A stretch of 64,000 nucleotides of DNA from Streptomyces niger (GCF_000718305.1 NZ_JOFQ01000002.1:434001-498000), one strand, 5' to 3'; counted from the first letter of the stretch, positions 42,525 to 52,005 are shown. Notes: generated by a model not told the origin, from the sequence alone. Numbers and translations are program-made.

Positions 42525-44363
42525 GTGGCGCGCGACAACGCGGCTCCCTCCCTCAAGCACCCGACCACCCACCAGGAGCTCATCGCCTGGGTCGATGAGA
42601 TCGCGTCGATCACCCAGCCGGACCGCATCGTCTGGTGCGACGGCTCGGAGGCGGAGTACGAGCGCCTGTGTGAAGAGCTGGTCGCCAAGGGAACGTTCAA
42701 GAAGCTCGACCCGATCAAGCGACCGAACTCCTACTACGCGGCGTCCGACCCGCGCGACGTCGCCCGCGTCGAGGACCGCACCTTCATCTGCTCCGAGAAG
42801 GAGGAGGACGCGGGCCCGACGAACCACTGGAAAGCCCCGGCCGAGATGAGGGAGATCTTCTCGGGCGAGCAGGGCATCTTCCGGGGCGCGATGCGCGGCC
42901 GGACGATGTACGTCGTCCCGTTCTGCATGGGCCCGCTGGGCTCGCCGCTGTCCGCGCTGGGCGTGGAGATCACCGACTCGGCATACGTCGCCGTCTCGAT
43001 GCGCACCATGACCCGGATGGGCCAGCCCGTCCTGGACGAGCTGGGATCGGACGGGTTCTTCGTCAAGGCCGTGCACACCCTGGGCGCCCCGCTGGCCGAG
43101 GGCGAGCAGGACGTGCCCTGGCCCTGCAACTCCACCAAGTACATCTCGCACTTCCCCGAGGACCGCGAGATCTGGTCCTACGGCTCGGGCTACGGCGGCA
43201 ACGCGCTGCTCGGCAAGAAGTGCTACGCGCTGCGCATCGCCTCCGTCATGGCGCGCGACGAGGGCTGGCTCGCCGAGCACATGCTGATCCTCAAGCTCAC
43301 CCCGCCGCAGGGCGAGTCGAAGTACGTCGCGGCCGCGTTCCCGTCGGCCTGCGGCAAGACCAACCTCGCGATGCTGGAGCCCACGATCTCCGGCTGGACG
43401 GTCGAGACCATCGGTGACGACATCGCGTGGATGCGCTTCGGCGAGGACGGCCGGCTGTACGCGATCAACCCGGAGGCCGGCTTCTTCGGCGTCGCGCCCG
43501 GCACCGGCGAGCACACCAACGCCAACGCCATGAAGACCCTGTGGGGCAACTCCGTCTTCACCAACGTCGCGCTCACCGACGACGGCGACGTGTGGTGGGA
43601 GGGCATGACGGAGGAGACCCCGGCCCACCTCATCGACTGGAAGGGCAACGACTGGACCCCGGAGTCGGAGACGCCGGCGGCCCACCCCAACGCCCGCTTC
43701 ACCACCCCGGCCGGCCAGTGCCCGATCATCGCGCCCGAGTGGGAGGACCCCAAGGGCGTGCCGATCTCGGCGATCCTCTTCGGCGGCCGCCGCGCCAGCG
43801 CGGTGCCTCTGGTCACGGAGTCCTTCGACTGGCAGCACGGCGTCTTCCTCGGCGCCAACGTCGCCTCCGAGAAGACCGCCGCGGCCGAGGGCAAGGTCGG
43901 CGAGCTGCGCCGCGACCCGTTCGCCATGCTGCCGTTCTGCGGCTACAACATGGGCGACTACATGGGTCACTGGGTCAAGATCGGCCGGACCGCCTCCGAG
44001 CAGGGGGCCGCGGCCAAGCTGCCCAAGATCTACTACGTCAACTGGTTCCGCAAGAACGAGGCGGGCAAGTTCGTCTGGCCCGGCTTCGGCGAGAACAGCC
44101 GCGTCCTGAAGTGGATCGTGGAGCGCCTGGACGGCAAGGCCGAGGGCGTCGAGACCCCCATCGGCATCCTGCCGACCAAGGAGTCCCTGGACACCGAGGG
44201 GCTGGATCTGCCGGACGCCGACCTGGAGTTCCTGCTCAGCGTCGACAAGGACGTCTGGCGCGACGAGGCCTCGCTGGTCCCCGAGCACCTCAACACCTTC
44301 GGTGACCACACGCCGAAGGAGATGTGGGACGAGTACCGCGCGCTGGTGCAGCGGCTCGGCTAG
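42525..44363 (+). CDS. pckG: phosphoenolpyruvate carboxykinase (GTP)
   Basis: The 612-residue cytoplasmic enzyme converts oxaloacetate and GTP to phosphoenolpyruvate, the gate to gluconeogenesis. The P-loop is [12 protein letters not shown] with Cys276 and Lys278, and the reactive Cys of GTP-type enzymes is that Cys. Other marks are [30 protein letters not shown] and [18 protein letters not shown]. Length fits the GTP-dependent class, not the ATP-dependent one. It starts with GTG, six bases after AGGAG. The 230-bp gap upstream is A/T-richer than usual and should hold its promoter, which I cannot pin down. A strong hairpin follows. Confidence 0.96.
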   Translation: MARDNAAPSLKHPTTHQELIAWVDEIASITQPDRIVWCDGSEAEYERLCEELVAKGTFKKLDPIKRPNSYYAASDPRDVARVEDRTFICSEKEEDAGPTNHWKAPAEMREIFSGEQGIFRGAMRGRTMYVVPFCMGPLGSPLSALGVEITDSAYVAVSMRTMTRMGQPVLDELGSDGFFVKAVHTLGAPLAEGEQDVPWPCNSTKYISHFPEDREIWSYGSGYGGNALLGKKCYALRIASVMARDEGWLAEHMLILKLTPPQGESKYVAAAFPSACGKTNLAMLEPTISGWTVETIGDDIAWMRFGEDGRLYAINPEAGFFGVAPGTGEHTNANAMKTLWGNSVFTNVALTDDGDVWWEGMTEETPAHLIDWKGNDWTPESETPAAHPNARFTTPAGQCPIIAPEWEDPKGVPISAILFGGRRASAVPLVTESFDWQHGVFLGANVASEKTAAAEGKVGELRRDPFAMLPFCGYNMGDYMGHWVKIGRTASEQGAAAKLPKIYYVNWFRKNEAGKFVWPGFGENSRVLKWIVERLDGKAEGVETPIGILPTKESLDTEGLDLPDADLEFLLSVDKDVWRDEASLVPEHLNTFGDHTPKEMWDEYRALVQRLG

Positions 44364-44389
44364 CGGCAGCGGGCCGTAAGGCAGGCACG

Positions 44390-44428
44390 GGAAGGGCCCC
44401 GTCACCGGTGCGGCGACGGGGCCCTTCC
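44390..44428. terminator. bidirectional hairpin after pckG
   Basis: A perfect 14-bp stem (44390-44403 with 44415-44428, arm GGAAGGGCCCCGTC) with an 11-base loop starts 27 bases after pckG. It lies 68 bases beyond the stop of the convergent minus-strand gene. Confidence 0.8.
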
Positions 44429-44495
44429 GCCGGGGTGGAGCTCCGGGGGCGGACGGGATGAGCACCACGGCCGCCCCCGGAGGTACGGGGCGGGG

Positions 44496-44897
44496 TCAGG
44501 CGGTGGCCAGCTTCCCCGCGTCGTCGTGCAGCCGCAGCAGCTCGGCGGCGAGTGCGGCGGCCGCCTTGTCGGACCGGGAGTTGGCCACGACCAGGGCGTT
44601 CCCGGCGAGCATGTGGGCGCGCCGGTGGAGCGAGGGCACCCGGCCCCGGTCGCCGCCGGAGGGCTGGGCGCGCAGCGGGAAGTCGCCGCCGCGCAGCCGG
44701 GCGACCTGCTCGGCGAGGCGGTCGGCGGCGTCGTCGAGCGCACCGGACGGCGTCAGCGCGCGCAGCTCGTCGAGGGTGGTCAGCAGAGCGGTCAGATGCC
44801 CGGCGAGCCGGATGTCCAGTTCCTCCTCGCGGGAGCGGTGCGGGAAATCCTGCTCGGCCATGGAGTGGACCGACTTGGTGCGGATCGGCTCGTACAT
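44496..44897 (-). CDS. conserved helical protein of unknown function
   Basis: The 133-residue cytoplasmic protein is largely alpha-helical (LDIRLAGHLTALLTTLDELR, and AHMLAGNALVVANSRSDKAA), with no membrane segment and no metal or nucleotide motif. The ATG at 44897 has AGGAGG seven bases upstream, which excludes the in-frame ATG at 44915. Its promoter region carries a 15-bp interrupted palindrome. The gene lies between pckG and an aminotransferase gene. I do not know its function. Confidence 0.8.
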   Translation of the reverse strand: MYEPIRTKSVHSMAEQDFPHRSREEELDIRLAGHLTALLTTLDELRALTPSGALDDAADRLAEQVARLRGGDFPLRAQPSGGDRGRVPSLHRRAHMLAGNALVVANSRSDKAAAALAAELLRLHDDAGKLATA

Positions 44898-44927
44898 GGA
44901 ATGGCCTCCTGGCAACGTCAGGAGACC

Positions 44928-44950
44928 ACCCTACATTAGAACCAGTCTAA
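44928..44950 (-). promoter_or_regulatory. -10 element and 15-bp palindrome, Fur-like spacing
   Basis: On the minus strand TAGGGT (44933 to 44928) is a good -10. Immediately upstream is the interrupted palindrome TTAGA-ACCAG-TCTAA (44936-44950, plus-strand reading). A protein bound here would cover the spacer and block transcription. The 5-5-5 layout is reminiscent of Fur-family boxes, but the family is not proven. Confidence 0.5.
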
Positions 44951-44980
44951 AGTTGTCTCGCGTATAGCGATCGGCTGCGC

Positions 44981-46192
44981 TCAGTGCTGTCCGTAGCCGT
45001 CCAGGAAGGTGCCGATGCGGGTGACCGCGTCCGTCAGATCGTCCTTGTTCGGCAGCGTGACCAGGCGGAAGTGGTCCGGCTCGGGCCAGTTGAAGCCCGT
45101 GCCGTGCACGATCATGATCTTCTCGGCGCGCAGCAGGTCCAGCACCATCTGCCGGTCGTCCTTGATCTTGTAGACCTTCGGGTCCAGCCGCGGGAAGGCG
45201 TACAGTGCGCCCCTGGGCTTCACGCAGCTCACGCCCGGGATCTGCGAGAGAAGCTCGAAGGCGGTGTCACGCTGCTCCAGCAGCCGGCCGCCCGGCAGCA
45301 CCAGGTCGTTGATCGACTGCCGGCCGCCGAGCGCCGTGGCCACCGCGTGCTGGGCCGGCATGTTGGCGCACAGCCGCATGTTCGCCAGGATCGTCAGCCC
45401 CTCGATGTACGAGGAGGCGTGCGCCTTCGGGCCGCACACCGCGAGCCAGCCGCTGCGGTAGCCCGCGACCCGGTACGCCTTGGACAGGCCGTTGAACGTC
45501 AGGGTCAGCAGGTCGGGCGCGAGGGCCGCGAACGGCGTGTGCGTCACGCCGTCGTAGAGGATCTTGTCGTAGATCTCGTCGGCGCAGACGATGAGGTGGT
45601 GCCGGCGGGCGATCTCCGCGATGCCGCGCAGCAGCTCGTCGTCGTAGACCGCGCCCGTGGGGTTGTTCGGGTTGATGACGACGATGGCCTTGGTGCGGTC
45701 GGTGACCTTCCGCTCGATGTCGGCCAGGTCCGGCATCCAGTCCGCCTGCTCGTCGCAGCGGTAGTGCACGGCCGTACCGCCGGACAGCGACACCGACGCC
45801 GTCCACAGCGGATAGTCCGGGGCCGGCACCAGCACCTCGTCGCCGTCGTCGAGCAGCGCCTGCATCGACATCTGGATCAGCTCGGAGACGCCGTTGCCGA
45901 GATAGACGTCGTCCACGGAGAGGTCGATGCCCCGGGTCTGGTAGTGCTGCATCACCGCGCGGCGGGCGGAGAGCAGGCCCTTGGCGTCGCCGTAGCCGTG
46001 CGAGGTGCCGACGGTGCGGAGGATGTCCTCCAGGATCTCCGGCGGGCACTCGAAGCCGAACGCGGCGGGGTTGCCGGTGTTGAGCTTGAGGATGCGATGT
46101 CCTGCCGCCTCCAGCCGCATCGCCTCCTCAAGAACCGGGCCACGGATCTCGTAGCAGACGTTGGCGAGCTTCGTTGACTGGATCACCTGCAT
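44981..46192 (-). CDS. PLP-dependent aminotransferase, probable alanine transaminase
   Basis: The 403-residue class I/II aminotransferase should move the amino group between alanine (or a related amino acid) and 2-oxoglutarate. The start LNTGNPAAFGFECPPEILED and the GYGDAKGLLSARRAV segment are typical of AlaT-like enzymes. The Asn-Pro pair lies in INPNNPTGAVY, the PLP-binding Lys in FNGLSKAYRVAGYRSGW, and the C-terminal Arg in DHFRLVTLP. I set the start at the ATG of MQVIQSTKL (46192), which gives the family length. The nearby PEP carboxykinase gene makes a role in carbon flow from pyruvate plausible. Confidence 0.9.
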   Translation of the reverse strand: MQVIQSTKLANVCYEIRGPVLEEAMRLEAAGHRILKLNTGNPAAFGFECPPEILEDILRTVGTSHGYGDAKGLLSARRAVMQHYQTRGIDLSVDDVYLGNGVSELIQMSMQALLDDGDEVLVPAPDYPLWTASVSLSGGTAVHYRCDEQADWMPDLADIERKVTDRTKAIVVINPNNPTGAVYDDELLRGIAEIARRHHLIVCADEIYDKILYDGVTHTPFAALAPDLLTLTFNGLSKAYRVAGYRSGWLAVCGPKAHASSYIEGLTILANMRLCANMPAQHAVATALGGRQSINDLVLPGGRLLEQRDTAFELLSQIPGVSCVKPRGALYAFPRLDPKVYKIKDDRQMVLDLLRAEKIMIVHGTGFNWPEPDHFRLVTLPNKDDLTDAVTRIGTFLDGYGQH

Positions 46193-46256
46193 GTCCGCCA
46201 CCATACGGGCGCGCGACCCGCCCCGCCTGGTGTTATGGGCCACGCAGGAGACGGCG

Positions 46257-46289
46257 GGGGTGCGGGTACCGGGCGGTTACCCGCACCCC
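46257..46289. terminator. hairpin between the D-aminoacylase and aminotransferase genes
   Basis: A perfect 12-bp stem (GGGGTGCGGGTA at 46257-46268 with its complement at 46278-46289) has a 9-base loop. On the minus strand it follows the D-aminoacylase stop by about 140 bases and precedes the aminotransferase start by 65. Confidence 0.65.
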
Positions 46290-46429
46290 TCACTTGTGCT
46301 TTCCAAGCTGTGTGTGAGGCACTGCCGATATTTCGCATGTGTGGACCATCGAGTGCTTCGTCATCGAAGCCGGACAACGGAATCCGCAGGCCGCCCGGCG
46401 CGCCGCCCGGGCGCGGTGTGAGCTTCGAC

Positions 46430-48058
46430 TCAGCGCGCCGCCGGCGTCCGCCGCACCGCCCGCCCCGCGAGGACGTCCGTCCGCCTGCCGTCCTCGATCA
46501 CGAAGCGGCCGTCGATCAGGACGTACGGGATGCCGGTGGGCAGGACGCGCGGCTCCTCGAAGGTCGAGCCCGCCGCCACCGTCTCCGGATCGAAGAGCAC
46601 CAGGTCCGCGCGGTACCCCTCCCGTACGAGGCCCCGGTCCGGCAGCCGCAGCCGGGCCGCCGCACGTCCCGTGAGGTGCGCGACGCACTCCTCCAGCGAG
46701 AGGTTGCCCAGCTCACGGACGTACTTGCCCAGGTACTGGGGGAACGTGCCGTACGCCCGCGGGTGCGGCTTGGCGCCCTGCAGGATGCCGTCGCTGCCGC
46801 CCGTGTGCACGCGGTGCCGCATGATCTGCCGGACGTTCTCCTCGTGCCCGACGTGCTGCAGGATCGTCGAGCCGAGCCGGTCCTCGATCAGCAGCCGGCG
46901 GGCCGTCACCCACGGCTCCTCGCCGCGCTCGGCGGCGCTCGCGGCGATCGTCTTCCCGACGTACGCACCGAGCTCGGGGTGCGTGACGCCGGAGATCTCG
47001 ATCGTGTCCCACTCCATGGGGACGCCGTGGCAGCCGTCCGCTCCCTCGACCTCCATCACCTGCCGGATGCGGGCCGCCTCGGCGTCGTCCCGCAGCCGGG
47101 CCAGGATCGCCTCGGGCCCGCCCTCGCTCGCCCAGCTCGGCAGCATCGCGACGAGCGTCGTGCAGCCGGGGGTGTAGGGGTAGGTGTCCAGGCTGATGTC
47201 CGCGCCGTCGTCCAACGCCTTGTCCAGCAGCGTCAGCAGCTCGGGAGCGCGGCCCTTGTTCACGCCGAAGTTCATGGTGGCGTGCGCGAGGTGCAGCGCG
47301 CAGCCCGCCTCGCGGGCGAGGCCGACCATCTCCTCGTACGCCTGCAGCGCGCCCGCGCCGTACGAGCGGTGGTGCGGGCAGTAGTAGCCCTCGTAGCGCG
47401 CCACCACCCGGCACAGCTCGGTCAGTTCGGCGTCCGAGGCGTACATGCCGGGGGTGTAGGTCAGCCCGGAGGAGAGGCCCACGGCCCCCTGCTCCAGGCC
47501 CTCGGCCACCAGCTGCTTCATGCGGGTCAGTTCGGCGTCGGTGGCGGGCCTGTCGTCCCAGCCCAGCGCCAGCATCCGTACCGTGCCCTGCGGGATCAGG
47601 TACGCGGCGTTGACCGCGATGCCGTGGCCGTCGAAGCCGTGGTCCAGCCGGTCCAGGTACTCGCCGACCGAGCGCCAGTTGAAGTCGATGCTCGTGTCCC
47701 CGGGCGCGCCGCCGTTCCAGCCCGCGATCTGGGCGCGGACCTCGGCGAGGGTGCGGTCGTCGACGGGCGCGTACGACAGGCCGTCCTGGCCGATGACCTC
47801 CAGGGTGACGCCCTGCGCGGCCTTCGCCTCGTGCGACGGGTCGCGCAGGAGCGCCAGGTCGCTGTGGGCGTGCATGTCGATGAACCCGGGGGAGAGGGCG
47901 AGTCCGGACGCCTCGACGGTGCGGCGGGCCGACGGGCGGTCGCCCGCGCCCTCCCGCACGACGGCGGCGATCCGGCCGCCGTCGAGCGCCACGTCGGCCC
48001 GGTAGGAGTCGCCGCCGGTGCCGTCGATGACGCGGACGTCGCGAAGGACGAGATCCAT
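46430..48058 (-). CDS. N-acyl-D-amino-acid deacylase
   Basis: The 542-residue amidohydrolase frees D-amino acids from their N-acyl forms. The first metal-binding motif is FIDMHAHSDLALL. Other expected ligands lie in YCPHHRSYG, LHLAHATMNFG and LQHVGHEENVRQI, and the catalytic Asp in HTGGSDGILQGAK. The C-terminal small beta domain is complete. GAGAGGG lies six bases before the ATG at 48058. It is 11 bp after the D-amino acid deaminase gene, in one operon, so the two work in sequence: deacylation and then deamination. Confidence 0.93.
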   Translation of the reverse strand: MDLVLRDVRVIDGTGGDSYRADVALDGGRIAAVVREGAGDRPSARRTVEASGLALSPGFIDMHAHSDLALLRDPSHEAKAAQGVTLEVIGQDGLSYAPVDDRTLAEVRAQIAGWNGGAPGDTSIDFNWRSVGEYLDRLDHGFDGHGIAVNAAYLIPQGTVRMLALGWDDRPATDAELTRMKQLVAEGLEQGAVGLSSGLTYTPGMYASDAELTELCRVVARYEGYYCPHHRSYGAGALQAYEEMVGLAREAGCALHLAHATMNFGVNKGRAPELLTLLDKALDDGADISLDTYPYTPGCTTLVAMLPSWASEGGPEAILARLRDDAEAARIRQVMEVEGADGCHGVPMEWDTIEISGVTHPELGAYVGKTIAASAAERGEEPWVTARRLLIEDRLGSTILQHVGHEENVRQIMRHRVHTGGSDGILQGAKPHPRAYGTFPQYLGKYVRELGNLSLEECVAHLTGRAAARLRLPDRGLVREGYRADLVLFDPETVAAGSTFEEPRVLPTGIPYVLIDGRFVIEDGRRTDVLAGRAVRRTPAAR

Positions 48059-48069
48059 GACGGGCCCTC

Positions 48070-49362
48070 TCAGAAGAACGTGCGGATGAAGTCCGAGACC
48101 GTGCCGTCGGCCTCGACCAGCGGGATCAGCTGCCACTTGTCGAAGGACGTGCACGGGTGGGACAGGCCCATCCCGATCCAGTCGCCGACCTCCAGCTCGG
48201 CGCCGGGCGCGGTGCGTACCCAGGCGTGCTGGTCGGAGAGGCCGGTCACGGCGATGCCCGCGGCGGGGCGCACGGCGCCGTCCCGGCCGGACCGCACCAC
48301 CTGCGCCTCGGGCAGGTCCAGGTCGTACGCCGCGTCCCGCTTGCCCGCGTTGGCGAACGCCTGCTCGCCGTTGGGGCGCGAGACGACCTGCGCCCAAAGC
48401 CGGAAGGCGGGCTGCAGGGCGCCCTCGTCGGGGTGCCGGTTGAAGGGGGTGAGGTGGCGGTAGTGGCCGTCGTCGTGCGAGACGTACGCGCCGGAACGCA
48501 GCAGCTTCAGCACCGGGCGGGACAGCTCGGGCACCTCGGCGAAGACCTCGGCGACCGTGTCGAACCAGGCGCTGCCGCCCGCGCTCAGCACGATCTCGTC
48601 CAGGTCGGTGAAGCGGCCCTCCTTGTCGAAGTCGGCGAGCAGCGCGACGAGCCGGCGCAGCCAGGCCGCGACCCGCTCGGAGTCCGCGTCCGGCACCTCG
48701 CCCTCGTACCCGGCGACGCCGACCAGGCGGAGGGTGTCCGCGGCGGCGACGGCGTTGGCCAGGTCCAGGCAGGTGGCCTCGTCCCGGACGCCGGTACGGG
48801 CCGCGTCGCCCGCGCCCAGCTCGATGACGACGTCCACCGGACGGGTGGCGCCGGCCCCGCGCAGCGCCGCGTTCATCAGTTCGATGCCGCGGAGCGAGTC
48901 GACGTAGCAGATGAAGCGGAAGTCGGGGTCGGCGTCCAGCTCGCCGGCGAGCCAGCGCAGCGCGGCGGCGTCCACCAGCTCGTTGGCGAGGAAGATCCGC
49001 CGGATGCCGAAGGCGCGGTAGACGCGGGCCTGGTGCGGTACGGCGGCGGTGATGCCCCAGGCGCCGTGCGCCAGCTGGCGCTCGAAGAGCTGCGGGGACA
49101 TCGAGGTCTTCCCGTGCGGCGCGAAGGCCAGGCCGTGCCGCGCCGAGTAGGTCTCCATGAGCGCGAGGTTGTGCTCGACCGACTCGGCGGAGAGGGCGAG
49201 GACGGGAGTGGTGAAGCCGCCGGTGAAGAGGTTGCGGCGCTGGGCCGCCAGGTCGCCGACCGTGAGCCCGTCCGCGTCCGGGGGGAGGGCCTTGAAGCGG
49301 TGGTCCACCCGTTCGTCGGCGAGCCGTCCGACGGCGTTGTCGGACCGGGGATCGGCGGCCAT
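48070..49362 (-). CDS. PLP-dependent D-amino acid deaminase (D-threonine aldolase/D-serine dehydratase fold)
   Basis: The 430-residue enzyme has the alanine-racemase-type N-terminal barrel with Lys85 in FAPHGKTSMSPQLF as the probable PLP lysine. It also has the C-terminal D-serine dehydratase-like domain that carries a metal site (LSDQHAWV, then GLSHPCTSFDKWQ). Relatives split D-threonine or deaminate D-serine and other D-amino acids to 2-oxo acids. The RidA gene in the same locus fits release of reactive enamines. GAGGAG stands eight bases before the ATG at 49362. It is the first gene of a two-gene operon, divergent from the kinase gene. Confidence 0.88.
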   Translation of the reverse strand: MAADPRSDNAVGRLADERVDHRFKALPPDADGLTVGDLAAQRRNLFTGGFTTPVLALSAESVEHNLALMETYSARHGLAFAPHGKTSMSPQLFERQLAHGAWGITAAVPHQARVYRAFGIRRIFLANELVDAAALRWLAGELDADPDFRFICYVDSLRGIELMNAALRGAGATRPVDVVIELGAGDAARTGVRDEATCLDLANAVAAADTLRLVGVAGYEGEVPDADSERVAAWLRRLVALLADFDKEGRFTDLDEIVLSAGGSAWFDTVAEVFAEVPELSRPVLKLLRSGAYVSHDDGHYRHLTPFNRHPDEGALQPAFRLWAQVVSRPNGEQAFANAGKRDAAYDLDLPEAQVVRSGRDGAVRPAAGIAVTGLSDQHAWVRTAPGAELEVGDWIGMGLSHPCTSFDKWQLIPLVEADGTVSDFIRTFF

Positions 49363-49384
49363 GGGGATCTCCTCAAATTTCTTG

Positions 49385-49435
49385 TTGCAACATCTGCAAC
49401 GCCCATTGCGCATATCGCTGAATGCTGTCTAGCAT
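49385..49435. promoter_or_regulatory. divergent promoter region with IclR-type palindrome
   Basis: TTGCA-ACATC-TGCAA at 49385-49399 is a 15-bp interrupted palindrome just upstream of the deaminase ribosome-binding site. It overlaps the perfect palindrome TGTTGCAACA (49383-49392). A second repeat ATGCT-GTCT-AGCAT at 49422-49435 contains TAGCAT, a good -10 for the kinase side. The IclR gene two positions away is the obvious candidate regulator. Confidence 0.6.
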
Positions 49436-49548
49436 CCGATTCATCGTCGGGTCAATGGTGGGAAACCTGTCGCAGTGAGGGCGCTGAACATGCGTCCGCC
49501 GCCCCGCCGGGAGCCCGCAGCACATACCGCGAGGAGCAGGGAAACACC

Positions 49549-50640
49549 GTGACCACAGCGACCACGCCACCGCACGTCACCGCCGACGTCGTCTGCCTGG
49601 GCGAGTCCATGGTCACCTTCCTGCCCGCGCGCCCCGGCAGACTCGCCGACGTGCCCTCCTTCGACCGCGCCATCGGCGGCGCCGAGTCCAACGTGGCCTG
49701 CGCGCTGGCCGCCATCGGGCACCGCGCGCGGTGGATCTCCCGGGTCGGCGCGGACGGCTTCGGCGACCACCTCCTGGAGACCGTCGCCGCGCACGGCGTC
49801 GACGTGAGCCACGTCCGGCGCGACCCGGCCCGCCCCACCGGCATCTACTTCCGTACGGCGGGGGAGCGGGCCACCGGAGCGGAGGCGGAGGCGGACGGGC
49901 AGCAGCTCGCCGAGGTCGTCTACTACCGCGCCGGCTCCGCTGCCTCGGCCCTCGGCCCGGACCTGGTGGCCGAGCGCGCCCTGTGGGACGCCCGCGTCGT
50001 CCACGTCACCGGCATCACCGCGGCCCTCTCCGACAGCTGCCTCGACCTGCTGACGGCGATCACCGAGCGCCGCGCGGGCCGCCCGCTGGTCTCCTTCGAC
50101 CTCAACTACCGCGTCGGCCTCTGGAAGGACCGCGCCGACCGGGCCCCCGGCATCCTCCTCGGCCTCGCCCGCGGCTGCGACCTGGTCTTCGTCGGCGAGG
50201 ACGAGGCCGCGGCCGCCTGGGACGTGCACGGCCCCGCCGCCGTCCGCGAGGCCCTCCCCGAGCCCGGTGTCCTGGTCGTCAAGCAGGGCAGCGAGGGCGC
50301 CACGGTGTACGAGCGGCAGCCCGACGGCACCGACACCGTGACCTTCGCGCCCGCGCTGACGGTCGACGTGGCGGCGCCGGTCGGCGCCGGGGACGCCTTC
50401 GCCGCCGGGTTCCTCTCGGCGACCCTGCGCGGCCTGCCCGTCTTCGACCGGATCCGCCACGGGCACCTCATGGCCGCCGCATCCCTCACCGTCCCCGGCG
50501 ACCTGGCCACCCCGCCCGCGCGCGAACTCGCCGACCACCTCGTCGCACTCACCCCCGAGGACTGGGGCACACTGCGACTCGGCCCCGGCTGGACGGAGAG
50601 CGGGGCCGTAGAAGTACGGGTGGAGGTATCCCAGACATGA
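49549..50640 (+). CDS. PfkB-family carbohydrate kinase (2-keto-3-deoxygluconate kinase-like)
   Basis: The 363-residue cytoplasmic kinase has the PfkB start VVCLGESMVTFLP, the FDRAIGGAESNVACALAAIG substrate region, and the C-terminal signature DVAAPVGAGDAFAAGFLSA with the catalytic Asp. FDLNYRVGLWKD is typical of the KDG-kinase branch, so the substrate may be 2-keto-3-deoxygluconate. The link to a D-amino-acid module could mean use of a 2-oxo acid product. The GTG at 49549 has AGGGA seven bases upstream. A much longer upstream frame is a shadow of the deaminase gene. It overlaps the IclR gene by four bases. Confidence 0.9.
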   Translation: MTTATTPPHVTADVVCLGESMVTFLPARPGRLADVPSFDRAIGGAESNVACALAAIGHRARWISRVGADGFGDHLLETVAAHGVDVSHVRRDPARPTGIYFRTAGERATGAEAEADGQQLAEVVYYRAGSAASALGPDLVAERALWDARVVHVTGITAALSDSCLDLLTAITERRAGRPLVSFDLNYRVGLWKDRADRAPGILLGLARGCDLVFVGEDEAAAAWDVHGPAAVREALPEPGVLVVKQGSEGATVYERQPDGTDTVTFAPALTVDVAAPVGAGDAFAAGFLSATLRGLPVFDRIRHGHLMAAASLTVPGDLATPPARELADHLVALTPEDWGTLRLGPGWTESGAVEVRVEVSQT

Positions 50641-51416
50641 GTCAAACAGTCGACCGCGCGCTGAGCATCCTGCCGTTGCTCGCGCAGGGGCCGGCCAACC
50701 TGGAGCAGGTCGCGGACCGGTTGGGCGTGCACAAGTCCACCGCGCTGCGGCTGCTGCGCACCCTCCACGAGCACGGCATGGTCTACCGCCAGGCCGACCA
50801 GCGCTACCGCCTGGGCGCCCGGCTCTTCGCCCTCGCCCAGGAGGCCGTGGAGAACCTCGACGTCCGCGACATCGCCCACCCCCACCTCGTCGCGCTGAAC
50901 GAGAAGGTCGGCCACACCGTCCACCTCGCGGTGTACGAGGAGAACGAGGTCCTCTACATCGACAAGGTCGAGAGCCGCTACCCGGTACGGATGTACTCGC
51001 GGATCGGCAAGCCCGTCGCGATCACCGTCGCCGCGGTCGCCAAGCTGCTGCTCGCCGACCTCCCCGAGCCCGAGCGCCGCGCGGTCGCCGAACGGCTCGA
51101 CTACCCCCAGTACACAGCCCGTTCGACACCCGACGCCACGGCCTTCCTGGCCGAGCTGGCCAAGGTGCGCGAACAGGGCTGGGCCACCGACCTCGGTGGC
51201 CACGAGGAGTCCATCAACTGCATCGGGGCACCCATCCGCGGTGCGGACGGCCGGCTGGTCGCGGCGATGTCGGTCTCGGCACCGAACGTCGTCGTCTCCG
51301 CCGAGGAACTCCTCGCACTGCTCCCGCTGGTACGCCGTACCGCGGACGCCATCAGCCGGGAGTATTCCGGCAACGACCCGGTAAGAACCCCGCAGGACCA
51401 CAAGGAAGCCCGATAA
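50637..51416 (+). CDS. IclR family transcriptional regulator
   Basis: The 259-residue protein has an N-terminal winged helix (LEQVADRLGVHKSTALRLLR) and a C-terminal effector-binding domain. The latter includes VHLAVYEENEVLYIDKVES, SRIGKPVAITVAAVAK and SINCIGAPIRGADGRLVAAMSVS. It binds DNA as a dimer or tetramer and responds to small acids. The ATG overlaps the kinase stop (ATGA). Its target is probably the divergent region at 49363-49548. The operon continues with RidA and the permease. Confidence 0.92.
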   Translation: MSQTVDRALSILPLLAQGPANLEQVADRLGVHKSTALRLLRTLHEHGMVYRQADQRYRLGARLFALAQEAVENLDVRDIAHPHLVALNEKVGHTVHLAVYEENEVLYIDKVESRYPVRMYSRIGKPVAITVAAVAKLLLADLPEPERRAVAERLDYPQYTARSTPDATAFLAELAKVREQGWATDLGGHEESINCIGAPIRGADGRLVAAMSVSAPNVVVSAEELLALLPLVRRTADAISREYSGNDPVRTPQDHKEAR

Positions 51417-51421
51417 CCACC

Positions 51422-51832
51422 ATGACCGAGAAGATCGCCCTCACCCCGGCCACCCACACCACCCCGCCCGCCAAGTTCTCGCACGGCGTCAAGAAGGGCA
51501 ACATCCTCCAGGTTGCAGGACAGGTCGGCTTCCTCCCCGCCGAGGAGGGCAAGGCCCCCACCCCCGCGGGCCCGACCCTGCGCGAGCAGACCCTGCAGAC
51601 CTTCGCCAACGTCCAGGCGATCCTCGAAGAGGGCGGCGCGACCTGGGACGACGTCATGATGATGCGCGTCTACCTCACGGACGTCGACCACTTCGCCGAG
51701 ATGAACGAGATCTACAACGCCTACTTCGAGGAGCAGGGCCTGAAGGAGGCGCCGGCCGCGCGTACGACGGTGTACGTCGGCCTGCCCAAGGGCCTGCTCA
51801 TCGAGATCGACGCGCTCGCCGTCCTGAGCTGA
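51422..51832 (+). CDS. RidA family 2-iminobutanoate/2-iminopropanoate deaminase
   Basis: The 136-residue protein hydrolyses enamine and imine products that PLP-dependent dehydratases release, and so protects other PLP enzymes. The fold marks are GNILQVAGQVGFLP, LREQTLQTFANVQAILEEGG, MMMRVYLTDVDHFAEMN and the end ARTTVYVGLPKGLLIEIDALA. The Arg in ARTTV corresponds to the substrate-binding Arg of active RidA proteins. It lies six bases after the IclR gene. Its presence beside a D-amino acid deaminase makes functional sense. Confidence 0.93.
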   Translation: MTEKIALTPATHTTPPAKFSHGVKKGNILQVAGQVGFLPAEEGKAPTPAGPTLREQTLQTFANVQAILEEGGATWDDVMMMRVYLTDVDHFAEMNEIYNAYFEEQGLKEAPAARTTVYVGLPKGLLIEIDALAVLS

Positions 51833-51928
51833 GCCGCGCCCTCCCGCTTCTGTCACGGAAAGAGGCTCCGGTCCCTTGCCGTTAGCGCGAGTCCACCCCC
51901 CGCACCTGCACGACCTGCCGCACGGCGC

Positions 51929-51952
51929 GGCGCCCCGTACCGACGGGGCGCC
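51929..51952 (+). terminator. hairpin between the RidA and GntP genes
   Basis: A 10-bp stem (GGCGCCCCGT at 51929-51938 with ACGGGGCGCC at 51943-51952) with loop ACCG can be lengthened outward with a bulge. It may end the upper operon or attenuate expression of the permease gene. Confidence 0.5.
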
Positions 51953-52005
51953 GTGCCGCGGTCCCCCCTGCCTGGAAACCCCCTGCCTGACAACGGAGTC
52001 CTGCC

